Assembly (NCBI GenBank): GCA_964523015.1
Contig: CAZFXN010000070.1
Coordinates: forward strand, 1 to 10,766
Reading direction: 5' to 3'
Source: JAWXBT01 sp964523015
GTDB taxonomy: Bacteria > Bdellovibrionota_C > UBA2361 > J135
DNA: 10,766 nt
This document shows positions 1-6,319 of the stretch, piece after piece. The stretch's first letter is position 1. Every line of letters starts with the position of its first letter. Below the pieces are notes generated by a model. The model was not told where the DNA came from and made no database searches. It saw only the letters and a program-made list of their open reading frames with translations. The position numbers were made by a program, and so were the translations under genes.

Positions 1-560
1 TTTTTTCTGCCCTTCTGATAATCTCCTCGCAACATCTCAAGCCGTGCTGCTGCTACCTCGATCTTTCTGCCTCTTTTTTCTTCCTCGCTAAGCTTATGGA
101 ACGATTCTTCAGCCTCTTTTAACAGATAGCCAGGAGCACCATGCTCAATAGCTGCTATCGTAAAAAGAGCAACAAGCTCACCATCGTGGGGGATCTCTCT
201 AAGAGCACGACGCATTGTCCACACCGCCTCAAGATTTTCACCAACCCACATCTGCAAACGGGCCAATCTAACATACGCTTCTCTGAGTGAAGGAACCTGA
301 CTCAGAATAAGCCTTAACTCATCTTTTGCTTCTGAAAATTTTCCTAGTTTGAATAAGCAATGGGCCATATCAAGGCGAGCACAGTATCCTGCTTCATGAA
401 ATGGATGTCTCTTAAGACCTTTCTTGTAAAAATTTAACGCAGCGTCGAATTCACCATTTCGATAATGCTCAGCAGCTTTAATCCAAGAAACAACTGGGAA
501 TGTTTTCCAAGTTCGGTACCAGTTTTTATAATTTTCTATGGATTCTAAAATATTTGCCAC
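1..560 (-). CDS. TPR-repeat protein, partial (C-terminus beyond left edge)
   Basis: An uninterrupted reading frame of 186 codons runs from a GTG at 560 off the left edge. An in-frame TAA sits directly before the GTG, so this is the first possible start, and an AGG lies 8 nt upstream as a modest ribosome binding site. The protein is alpha-helical with three TPR-like helical pairs at about residues 24-53, 55-90 and 91-124. Each shows the TPR spacing of small and large residues, for example the segment GEFDAALNFYKKGLKRHP. No signal peptide or membrane helix is seen in the visible part, so it is probably a cytoplasmic protein-interaction scaffold. It follows sppA on the same strand after a 109-bp gap and could be the last gene of that unit. 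The partner and exact role cannot be told from the sequence. Confidence 0.75.
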   Translation of the reverse strand, partial: MANILESIENYKNWYRTWKTFPVVSWIKAAEHYRNGEFDAALNFYKKGLKRHPFHEAGYCARLDMAHCLFKLGKFSEAKDELRLILSQVPSLREAYVRLARLQMWVGENLEAVWTMRRALREIPHDGELVALFTIAAIEHGAPGYLLKEAEESFHKLSEEEKRGRKIEVAAARLEMLRGDYQKGRK

Positions 561-615
561 TTATATTACCTAATGAAATTAGTAACTGCTTTATGCTTTT
601 CTTATAGACATGTCC

Positions 616-634
616 GGACGCAAAGCGTCTTTGC
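616..634. other. GC-rich hairpin between sppA and the TPR gene
   Basis: Two mutually exclusive small stems overlap here: GACGC-AAA-GCGTC (617-629) and GCAAAG-CGT-CTTTGC (620-634). The palindrome GTCCGGAC lies just to the left. On the minus strand, the direction of sppA and the TPR gene, no T-run follows, so it is not a standard intrinsic terminator. It may be an mRNA processing or attenuation structure. Confidence 0.3.
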
Positions 635-669
635 TTCTGTCTAATATAAAACTTAGTTATTTTAGTAAC

Positions 670-1581
670 TTACAACGGCGAAAGGTAGTTAAACTGCACC
701 CTACCCTCTAGCATCTGAGATAGATAGGCACTGGTATTAAGAAATTTTCGTACCCAGCGAAGCTCATCCATAGGGTAAACAAGGTTAGGTGACTCCTCAT
801 TAGTTAAAGGCTGTTTAAGCTCTTCAAACACTGCTCTAGCGGCTGTATCAAGGTCACCATAGTCATCAACTAAGCCGAGCTTTACAGCTTGAGAACCAAG
901 TATGATCCTACCATCACTAAAAGGACGGATTAATTCTGGATCCAGTTTTCGCCCCTCAACAACAGCTGATAAAAACTGTTCAAACGCGGTGTCGACAGTT
1001 TCCTGGAGGTAGTTTTTCTCTCCTTCTGTCATCTCCCTAAATAAATTTCCAGCATCTTTCAACGCTCCGCTTTTAATTGTTGTCATCTCAAATCCAACAA
1101 AATCTGTCATCTTTCTAACATTTGGCATCTGCATAATAACGCCGATCGAGCCAGTTAGAGTTCCGGGTTGGCAAAAAATCTTTGTCGCACTAAGCGCCGC
1201 ATAAAGAGCTCCTGATGCAGCGATCCCACCCATGGACGCAATGACAGGTTTCTTCTCTTTAATTTTCTTAACGGCTGCATAGATCTCCTGAGCAGGCCCA
1301 ATAGCTCCACCAGGGGAGTTAATTCTTAAAACGATGCCATGAATATTTGGATCATTGGCCTGTTTATAAAGCTGCTCTAATAACTCTTTGTTATCAAGAA
1401 TCATCCCTTCTAATTCAATAACGGCAACTTGTTTATTAGCTAACTTGTCTACACCTGGGGTCATTACTCCTGCAAATAAAGAGAGAGTAAAGATCACCAA
1501 GAGAGGCAAAACGATAAAGATGATAAAAAAAGATAGGGTTAAAGTTCCAACCCAGCGAAGAAATGTTGCTGCTGTACTCAT
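670..1581 (-). CDS. sppA: Signal peptide peptidase SppA (short, Bacillus-type)
   Basis: SppA is a membrane-bound serine protease of the ClpP/crotonase fold that degrades signal peptides left in the membrane after secretion. This 303-residue protein has one N-terminal membrane helix (about 13-38) and then one protease domain. Visible family motifs are NSPGG (89-92), which shapes the oxyanion hole, MGGIAASGAL with the nucleophile Ser123, and IKSGALKDAG with the general base Lys175. The Ser-Lys spacing of 52 residues equals that of Bacillus subtilis SppA (Ser147/Lys199, from memory). The length matches the short single-domain form, not the 67-kDa two-domain E. coli enzyme. It starts 13 nt behind the HemJ-like gene on the same strand, so the two are probably co-transcribed. 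No clear Shine-Dalgarno sequence is seen. Confidence 0.93.
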   Translation of the reverse strand: MSTAATFLRWVGTLTLSFFIIFIVLPLLVIFTLSLFAGVMTPGVDKLANKQVAVIELEGMILDNKELLEQLYKQANDPNIHGIVLRINSPGGAIGPAQEIYAAVKKIKEKKPVIASMGGIAASGALYAALSATKIFCQPGTLTGSIGVIMQMPNVRKMTDFVGFEMTTIKSGALKDAGNLFREMTEGEKNYLQETVDTAFEQFLSAVVEGRKLDPELIRPFSDGRIILGSQAVKLGLVDDYGDLDTAARAVFEELKQPLTNEESPNLVYPMDELRWVRKFLNTSAYLSQMLEGRVQFNYLSPL

Positions 1582-1594
1582 AAAAAATTTCTAA

Positions 1595-2008
1595 TTAAAA
1601 TGGCTTAACTAAAGTTAAAACAAGGATCACAACTAAACATAGTGCAACTATTCCATGATGCATGGATCCTGCCTTTGGATTACAAGTGCCTCCTTTAGCC
1701 ATGGTCATAAGATTTATTGACACCATAACTCCTGACCAAAGAAGTACTGCTACTAATGTAAGTTTAGTGTGCATCCAGCCCTGCTTCATATACACACCAG
1801 CTCCACCAGCAAAAAATTGATGAAGTCCACTTAACACTATAAGAGCTGCCCCTGGAATTATGTAACCAAATACTATCTTCTTTGAGAGCATTTGGAGTGG
1901 TGAACTTACTACCTCTCCGTCAGCCAATTTAACTAACCTGGTACCAAAAAGTAATCCTGCAAAAAGGAAAACAAGTCCTAGGATGTGAAATACGATTGAG
2001 ATTTTCAT
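1595..2008 (-). CDS. Four-helix membrane protein, HemJ/CopD-like
   Basis: A 137-residue, very hydrophobic protein with four predicted membrane helices at about 4-24, 45-66, 79-100 and 116-135. A histidine in helix 1 (His8, in FHILG, followed by FGTRL) and the motif GWMHTKL at the start of helix 3 (His80, Lys82) resemble the HemJ/CopD-type small membrane proteins. In HemJ, which oxidises protoporphyrinogen IX, a helix-1 histidine and a helix-3 lysine are conserved. The length also fits HemJ. The rest of the sequence does not match HemJ well enough to assign the enzyme, and a SirB- or CopD-like protein is equally possible. It heads the minus-strand unit with sppA. AAGAAG, 7 nt before the ATG, is a weak ribosome binding site. 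Confidence 0.55.
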   Translation of the reverse strand: MKISIVFHILGLVFLFAGLLFGTRLVKLADGEVVSSPLQMLSKKIVFGYIIPGAALIVLSGLHQFFAGGAGVYMKQGWMHTKLTLVAVLLWSGVMVSINLMTMAKGGTCNPKAGSMHHGIVALCLVVILVLTLVKPF

Positions 2009-2191
2009 AATTTGCTTCTTTAATTAAGACAGTTAGTCTTTCACGGCATACCCCCTTCTGTAAAGGGCTGTAAAAGCTAAGGGGATTCAGTAACTATCTA
2101 GTTTTACTTGTGTTTTTGCGACTATTCTCACGTCTATTCTCATGGCATTTTTACTATACTTTATATTAGCCATGCTGCCGATAAATAAGAC
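2009..2191. promoter_or_regulatory. Divergent intergenic region upstream of the HemJ-like and FliK-like genes
   Basis: This 183-bp gap must hold promoters for both flanking genes. On the plus strand TATACT (2155-2160) is a plausible -10 box for the FliK-like gene, without a good -35 box. A 9-nt direct repeat, CTATTCTCA, occurs at 2122-2130 and 2134-2142, spaced by 12 nt just upstream of it, and could be an activator or repressor site. The left half holds a repeat-like structure described separately (2045-2084). Confidence 0.4.
2045..2084. repeat. Solo repeat motif related to the right end of the 3665-5336 element
   Basis: GGCATACCCCCTTCTGTAAA (2045-2064) combines two motifs of the right end of the downstream element: GGCGTATCCCCCT (5330-5341) and, on the opposite strand, CCTTCTGTAA (5284-5293). 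CCCCTT (2052-2057) and AAGGGG (2079-2084) can form a hairpin with a 21-nt loop containing CTGTAAA twice. It is probably a remnant or short copy of a dispersed element; by eye only. Confidence 0.4.
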
Positions 2192-3514
2192 ATGGCTTTT
2201 ATCACCCCAATTAGCCGCAATGAAACAAACGCCCAGAGTATTTCCTCTGAATCTGACCGTGCTCAAGTTGTAAAAAATAATCCTGTCACCTCTGTTACCC
2301 CAACTGCCGCAGTTACTAGTGGCAACGTTACGGCTGTCCCAACAAGCTCAAATGCTGGAGGTAGTTTTAATGCAATAGAAAGTTCTCTTCAAACTCTCTT
2401 AGCTGAAACAAACCTAAAATCAATCAAACTAATGCTACCTCTTATTAAGGAAGCAACATTTATATTTAAAGAGATCACTCAGTTTGATACCAAATTACCT
2501 GCCGCCCTTGAATCAAAAGAACTTTTGGGGATTGATAGAGAGATCAAAAATCTGATTACTGCACTAACTAAAGATGGGGTAATGCTAAGCGAAGAGAGCT
2601 TAAAGGATCCAAAAGAGTTGGTGAAAATTCTACTAAACTTTGCAGATCCGAAAACCAAAGTTGCAATTGATGAAGCTAAGAAAGTATTAACAGAGGTAAC
2701 TGCCAATCTCCCTCCCAGAGAGGATTTTGCAATACTAAAAGTAGCTCATGATAATCTAGCAGAAATTCTAAGTAGAGTTGGAAACGTGCCTTTATCTCAG
2801 ATCAGAGAGGATCTAACTGCATTTTTTAAAAGTCTGAAGACATTATTTTCTGAAAATTCACCTATTATCAAAGATGAAACAGCAGCAATTATTAAAACCA
2901 TCCTCGCTGATATTGAAAATGTCCTTGGAAAGGATCAGAAAGAAGCAGGCCCGGCTGAATTAAAAAAGATCTTAGGACAGGCTATTTCTCAGATTAAAGA
3001 CCTATTCAGCGGTAAAGATCCAAAAGAAGTTGCTAAGATCTTTGAATCCGCCCGACTAGTTGATCAACTTGAAACTTTAACTCAGGCACAAACAAATCTC
3101 TCACAGATTAATACTGTGATGAATACCCTTGGCGAACCGTCACTCTTTGTTTTTGCTATTCTAATTGGAGGATTCCTGTCACGAATAAAACTTACCCATG
3201 ATCCAGTTGATGAAGAGACAAGAAAGAAGGGTGGCAAAGGTGGATTTGCACAGGTTAATATGAAAGTGGATCTACCAGGCCTAGGTCAGGTGGCGGTTTA
3301 CCTAGCCCACAGAAGCACTGAACTCCTACTTAGAGTAACCCTTGAAAATGAAGAGTTAGCTCAATTTTTAGAGTCCCGTGCTCCTAAACTACGAAAAGCT
3401 CTAAATAGAATGGGGTATGAGCTTAAAGGATTTGACATATCTAGTGGGGATTTAAAGAAGATTGACCCAACCTGGACAAAATCTGTACTAGACCCAAATG
3501 AGGTAATAGCTTAG
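2192..3514 (+). CDS. FliK-like protein with C-terminal hook-length-control domain
   Basis: A 440-residue soluble protein. Residues about 12-60 are low-complexity, rich in Ser, Thr, Val and Asn, as in the flexible N-terminal part of FliK proteins. Residues about 60-310 are mostly amphipathic helix. Two short similar segments, KDPKELVKIL (138-147) and KDPKEVAKIF (275-284), hint at internal repetition. The C-terminal part (about 310-420) resembles the FliK C-terminal (Flg_hook) domain: NTLGEPSLFVF, then VDLPGLGQVAVYL, and finally APKLRKALNRMGYELKG. In FliK this domain switches the flagellar export gate when the hook is complete. No other flagellar gene is in the window, so it may serve another secretion or motility apparatus. 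An ATG at 2172 stops at once, which supports the start at 2192. The ribosome binding site is weak. Confidence 0.6.
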   Translation: MAFITPISRNETNAQSISSESDRAQVVKNNPVTSVTPTAAVTSGNVTAVPTSSNAGGSFNAIESSLQTLLAETNLKSIKLMLPLIKEATFIFKEITQFDTKLPAALESKELLGIDREIKNLITALTKDGVMLSEESLKDPKELVKILLNFADPKTKVAIDEAKKVLTEVTANLPPREDFAILKVAHDNLAEILSRVGNVPLSQIREDLTAFFKSLKTLFSENSPIIKDETAAIIKTILADIENVLGKDQKEAGPAELKKILGQAISQIKDLFSGKDPKEVAKIFESARLVDQLETLTQAQTNLSQINTVMNTLGEPSLFVFAILIGGFLSRIKLTHDPVDEETRKKGGKGGFAQVNMKVDLPGLGQVAVYLAHRSTELLLRVTLENEELAQFLESRAPKLRKALNRMGYELKGFDISSGDLKKIDPTWTKSVLDPNEVIA

Positions 3515-3664
3515 AAATACCACAGATTTTGCTATAGAAATGCTCTGTCACTAAAATCAATAAACCACCCATAACCTTGATATCAATGTGATCTTTATAT
3601 TTTGCCCCTCTTAGTGGGGTAATAGATCTTCGTTCTTTGAAGATCAAAAAATTTATATAGGGTA
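3515..3664. other. Intergenic gap left of the GC-rich element
   Basis: No convincing gene is seen. There is a hairpin GATCTTC (3625-3631)/GAAGATC (3639-3645) with a 7-nt loop, followed by A5 rather than T5 on the plus strand. Just left of it CCCC-TCTTAGT-GGGG (3605-3619) could form another small stem. Neither looks like a good intrinsic terminator for the FliK-like gene. Confidence 0.35.
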
Positions 3665-3705
3665 GATACGCCATAATTTTAGGTTTTGACTTAACTTTCC
3701 AAAGA
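3665..3705. repeat. Left terminal inverted repeats of the element
   Basis: Outer copy GATACGCCATAA (3665-3676) and inner copy ACTTTCCAAAGA (3694-3705), both perfectly matched in inverted orientation at the right end. The inner 12-mer is itself nearly palindromic (CTTT-CC-AAAG), so its match carries less information than the outer one. Confidence 0.7.
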
Positions 3706-3729
3706 CTTCGATCCTAACCAGGATCGAAG
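3706..3729. other. Perfect 10-bp hairpin with AACC loop upstream of the cargo gene
   Basis: CTTCGATCCT (3706-3715) pairs fully with AGGATCGAAG (3720-3729) around the loop AACC. It sits directly inside the left inner inverted repeat and 46 nt before the cargo start codon, so it could be a transposon-end structure, an operator or a leader-RNA stem that shields the cargo from read-through. No T-run follows. Confidence 0.6.
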
Positions 3730-3762
3730 ACCAAACCAACCCCTACCTTAGGCTCCCGCCTG

Positions 3763-3769
3763 AAAGGAG
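3763..3769 (+). promoter_or_regulatory. Strong Shine-Dalgarno site of the cargo gene
   Basis: AAAGGAG ends 6 nt before the ATG at 3776. It is close to the consensus and fixes the start. Most genes around it lack such a site, which adds to the foreign look of the element. Confidence 0.8.
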
Positions 3770-3775
3770 ACTCAG

Positions 3776-5230
3776 ATGTTGAAGATCTTCGCCGACATCT
3801 ACCAACAGATGCCTGGCCTCTGTTGGACGCTGTGGGGATCTCTGATCCTCATAACCCTCTACTGCCTCTATCTGTTTGTTTCGGGTCGAGGGACCCAGAG
3901 CAGGTGGATCATTGGGGCCGGTGTGATCGTACTCGGAGCGTTTGGGCACTATGTGCTCACCCTTCTCTATGAACCCTCGATGCCGCCGACGGCGGATGAA
4001 TGGGCTCAATCGACGATCTCCACACCAATCCCGGTGCAGGAGGTGATGGTGGAGGCGAGCAACAAACTCGCCGATGCTACGGGCGTCACTGCGATCGATC
4101 CCGACACGGGAAAGAAAACGGTGGAGCTCAAACTCACTCCCCGCCATGGACTTGTCCCTGTGACCCAGTTCCCGATGGATCTCGGCGAAATCGCCGGGAT
4201 CCTAAACGAACGGTTCTGGGCATTGGACGCTCTCTGGATCACTGACCCAAAGGTGATTACGAGCGCTGCTCCAAAGACCTATGCAGCACTGAACCCGACT
4301 CCTCGCGAACCTCTGACGGATGCCCGTCGCAAGATGGCCATCACCGGACAACGGGTCCGAAATCAGGGATACGAGATGGAGCAGGAATTTCAGATCTGGG
4401 TCAACATCGGCGCTGCTGATGGTGCATACAGGTGTGAACTCGAGCGCATTCCTTGGGACATTCTCATGGAGATCGATCAGATGGCATACGTGCTCTCTGG
4501 CGAGATCGGTGACAATGCCTATCCACACATGGTGCGGTGGGCCAAGGAGTTCCTCGAATCCGAAGGCCAACAATGGCTGATCGTGATGCGAGAGTTCGAA
4601 GATGCGGATCTCACCATGACCTGGGGCATCGATCGGCTGAGTGCTGATGGTAAGCGGTTCGATGATGCGCTTCGCACAAGCGGGCCGCTTGACGGAATCA
4701 GTTACGGCAAACGTGCCGGACTGTTTCAAGCAGGGTGTGAGAACACCCCTTTCCATGGAGGCGGGTTCGGAGCGAACCTGGCTATTCTGTTCACCGGAGA
4801 GCACTACAAAAGCTTCTTCGGCGAAGATCCGGTGCGGGTCGCGCGCATCCTGGCCTCCATGGGGACAAACCCCAAGTGGCGGTTTCAGGATGATCCGAAC
4901 GGCGCAAGTCCTGAGCTGATGACCCGGATCGAGGGTCAGTACCGCAGGTACGTCTCGATCCTGGCAACAGAGTGGATGACGTTTGGAGGGAAAACTCATC
5001 CCGACAAGCGAGTCACGGAAGCAATCGCGCTTGGCTTTGGTCAAGTCGATCTGTCGTGGCACTTCATTCAAGACATGCGTCACTGGGTTGCATTGGTGTT
5101 TCCGATCACCGGCAATCCGAAGATCTACAAACAGGAAGAATTGGATAAGATCTTCCGGGAGCGCCGTACGCTGCCGAAGGTCCTCCACGACAAAGTGTTT
5201 GCGGACCTTTTGAAGCGCGGGCCTTCTTAG
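3776..5230 (+). CDS. Unrecognised 484-residue protein, two N-terminal membrane helices, GC-rich cargo
   Basis: I do not recognise the family. Two hydrophobic helices at about 14-35 and 44-64 are joined by a short loop holding two arginines (SGRGTQSR), so by the positive-inside rule the loop is probably cytoplasmic and the large remainder (about 66-484) extracytoplasmic; this is inference. The large region is rich in Trp and aromatic residues and mixed alpha/beta in character. It has a glycine-rich patch FHGGGFGANLAI (327-338) and a segment with conserved-looking acidic, Trp and His residues near FGQVDLSWHFIQDMRHW (about 423-439). It ends in a basic tail, KIFRERRTLPKVLHDK. Base composition and codon choice (C/G-ending) differ clearly from neighbouring genes. 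The frame is intact, with a strong ribosome binding site. It is the only gene between the inverted repeats, so it is presumably the cargo. No known catalytic motif was seen. Confidence 0.8.
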   Translation: MLKIFADIYQQMPGLCWTLWGSLILITLYCLYLFVSGRGTQSRWIIGAGVIVLGAFGHYVLTLLYEPSMPPTADEWAQSTISTPIPVQEVMVEASNKLADATGVTAIDPDTGKKTVELKLTPRHGLVPVTQFPMDLGEIAGILNERFWALDALWITDPKVITSAAPKTYAALNPTPREPLTDARRKMAITGQRVRNQGYEMEQEFQIWVNIGAADGAYRCELERIPWDILMEIDQMAYVLSGEIGDNAYPHMVRWAKEFLESEGQQWLIVMREFEDADLTMTWGIDRLSADGKRFDDALRTSGPLDGISYGKRAGLFQAGCENTPFHGGGFGANLAILFTGEHYKSFFGEDPVRVARILASMGTNPKWRFQDDPNGASPELMTRIEGQYRRYVSILATEWMTFGGKTHPDKRVTEAIALGFGQVDLSWHFIQDMRHWVALVFPITGNPKIYKQEELDKIFRERRTLPKVLHDKVFADLLKRGPS

Positions 5231-5259
5231 AGTTTCACGCTCTTTAGGCGGGACTCTAA
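5227..5259 (+). terminator. Stem-loop overlapping the cargo stop codon
   Basis: TTAGAGT (5227-5233) pairs with ACTCTAA (5253-5259) around a 19-nt loop. The loop contains a smaller possible CGC/GCG pairing. The stem includes the TAG stop codon (5228-5230). Only TCTTT follows, so termination would be weak, but the position right behind the gene makes a transcript-end role plausible. Confidence 0.3.
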
Positions 5260-5345
5260 TCTTTGGAAAGTGTCAGGGGGATATTACAGAAGGTTTCGAG
5301 ATTGCCTAACCGCGATCCTGATACTTATGGCGTATCCCCCTGCCA
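5260..5345. repeat. Right terminal region: inverted repeats and long hairpin
   Basis: It starts with the inner repeat TCTTTGGAAAGT (5260-5271). Then TGTCAGGGGGATA (5271-5283) faces TATCCCCCTGCCA (5333-5345), an inverted pair with one mismatch in 13 that could fold the intervening 49 nt into a long hairpin. The outer repeat TTATGGCGTATC (5325-5336) overlaps its right arm. Within the loop, GATTGC (5300-5305) and GCGATC (5312-5317) pair around the loop CTAACC. The loop resembles that of the hairpin at 3706-3729. Confidence 0.6.
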
Positions 5346-5427
5346 TATTCTTTAAACTAATTTTCTGTTCTAAAAACACCATTTTTAGTCTATAAACATT
5401 CTGTTTAAATTTTTTGAGTGACTAGCT
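5346..5427. other. Leader region of gmhA
   Basis: An AT-rich stretch of 82 bp outside the element. CTAAAAA (5370-5376) and TTTTTAG (5382-5388) form a small stem with loop CACCA. TATAAA (5391-5396) could be a -10 box, but no good -35 box is seen. Confidence 0.3.
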
Positions 5428-5997
5428 ATGGCCATTAATCCAGTAAGTATAATTCAAGACACAATCAATCTTCGTCAAACAATCCTCTCTGATAAAAATT
5501 TTCTTCAGCAGATCTCAAAAGCTGGAGAGCAACTTTTAAAAACTGTAAAATCTAATGGTACCGTGTTTGCTTGTGGCAACGGAGGCTCAGCCTGTGATGC
5601 AATTCATTTCTGTGAGGAATTAGTAGCACGGTACAAAAAAGATCGCCCTGGGATGAAGGCTCAACACTTTATGGATCCAGGAGTAATGACCTGTTGGGCA
5701 AACGATTATAGCTATACAACTCTCTTTGAAAGACAGGCTTCGACTTTTTGTGAACCAAACGACACTTTGGTTATATTTTCAACCTCTGGTATCTCTGAAA
5801 ATGTTATTCGTGCTGCTAAAGCAGCAAAAGCTAAAGGATCTTTTGTGTTAGCACTCCTTGGAAAAGGTGGTGGGGAACTACCTCCATTTGCTGATCTTTC
5901 ACTTATTGTGCCCTCTAATGCGACAGAACGAATTCAAGAGATCCACATTACTTTAGTGCATATATTCTGTGAGATATTAGAAGAGAATTTTAGCTAG
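5428..5997 (+). CDS. gmhA: Phosphoheptose isomerase (D-sedoheptulose 7-phosphate isomerase)
   Basis: GmhA converts sedoheptulose 7-phosphate to D-glycero-D-manno-heptose 7-phosphate, the first step of ADP-heptose synthesis for the LPS inner core; it is a cytoplasmic SIS-domain tetramer. At 189 residues the protein is about the usual length (E. coli 192, from memory). The signature CGNGGSACDAIHF (49-61), the phosphate-binding FSTSGISENV (117-126), ANDYSY (91-96) and ERIQEIHITLVH (167-178) are all present. By alignment to E. coli GmhA the metal and catalytic residues His61, Glu65, Gln172 and His180 correspond to His60, Glu64, Gln170 and His178 here, all kept. No other heptose gene is nearby, so it stands alone. 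Its upstream flank ends at the repeat element, which may have displaced an older promoter. The Shine-Dalgarno sequence is weak. Confidence 0.93.
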   Translation: MAINPVSIIQDTINLRQTILSDKNFLQQISKAGEQLLKTVKSNGTVFACGNGGSACDAIHFCEELVARYKKDRPGMKAQHFMDPGVMTCWANDYSYTTLFERQASTFCEPNDTLVIFSTSGISENVIRAAKAAKAKGSFVLALLGKGGGELPPFADLSLIVPSNATERIQEIHITLVHIFCEILEENFS

Positions 5998-6319
5998 TTT
6001 AGATTAAAAATCTAAGATTAGTTTCAGCATCGAAACCGTCACCCTAGATTCTTCTATCTAAAATAGATATTTATTTTGCGTACTCGATTATATGTTCATT
6101 TCTATATTGACAGGGGTCTTACAAAAGGAGCGCTAGCTTAAGGAGGCAATTCTGTAAAGCCATTTATTAGGCTCATAAAGCCCAAGAAAAATATATTATT
6201 TTATCTGATGCCACTTTGATGTTTTTCGTAAAGATCTTTAAGCCATCGCGATTTAAAGCCAAAAATAGCACTCCTAAAAGTCGTGATAATATAAGCTGGT
6301 AAATAATTAGGAGATGTTT
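5998..6319. other. 322-bp gap between gmhA and the HNH gene
   Basis: No gene is seen. Right behind gmhA, TTAGATT (5999-6005) and AATCTAA (6009-6015) form a stem with loop AAA, a weak terminator candidate. ATCTA-AAA-TAGAT type pairing near 6055-6068 is weaker. A repeat motif lies at 6108-6157 (separate entry). The palindrome AAAGATCTTT lies near 6230-6240. TTGACA at 6107-6112 matches a -35 box but no -10 box follows at the right distance. The gap ends with the ribosome binding site of the HNH gene. Confidence 0.4.
6108..6157. repeat. Repeat motif similar to 5271-5293, with an inverted half
   Basis: The 21-nt motif TGACAGGGG-TCTTACAAAAGG (hyphen only to divide it) at 6108-6128 matches 5271-5293 except for a 2-nt gap and three substitutions. 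TTCTGTAA at 6150-6157 faces TTACAAAA at 6119-6126 in inverted orientation with one mismatch, so a hairpin is possible. It may be a REP-like or MITE-like unit. Confidence 0.45.

Larger units (their letters stand above)
3665..5336. mobile_element. Putative transposase-less mobile element with one GC-rich cargo gene
   Basis: The segment is bounded by GATACGCCATAA at 3665-3676 and its exact reverse complement at 5325-5336. Inside these lie ACTTTCCAAAGA at 3694-3705 and its exact reverse complement at 5260-5271. Both ends, read inward, share the outer 12-mer, an AGG, TGAC and then the inner 12-mer. The right end is about 38 nt longer, as if one end were a deletion form of the other. The single gene inside is visibly richer in GC and in C-ending codons than both neighbours. 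No transposase, integrase or reverse transcriptase is present, and no clear target-site duplication is seen, so the exact outer limits are uncertain. It lies between the FliK-like gene and gmhA without breaking either. Confidence 0.6.

Noticed and set aside
3625..3645. Intrinsic terminator of the FliK-like gene
   Set aside because: The 7-bp stem is followed by an A-run on the plus strand, not a T-run.
3441..3674. A 77-codon minus-strand frame overlapping the end of the FliK-like gene and the left end of the element
   Set aside because: It lacks a ribosome binding site and family resemblance, and runs through a hairpin and repeat sequence; most likely chance.
4202..5188. A 328-codon open frame on the minus strand inside the GC-rich gene
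   Set aside because: The plus-strand frame has a strong ribosome binding site, C/G-biased third positions and plausible membrane helices; the antisense frame has none of these and is a mirror of that codon bias.
5284..5345. Integron attC site behind the GC-rich gene
   Set aside because: GCCTAAC at 5304-5310 fits RYYYAAC, but there is no paired GTTRRRY core on the same strand and no second site before the gene.
6107..6135. Promoter starting with a perfect TTGACA
   Set aside because: No -10-like hexamer occurs 16-18 nt downstream; the TTGACA is part of the repeat motif.
6314..6319. ATG at 6314 as start of the HNH gene
   Set aside because: It directly touches the AGGAG, leaving no spacer; the ATG at 6320 has a 6-nt spacer.
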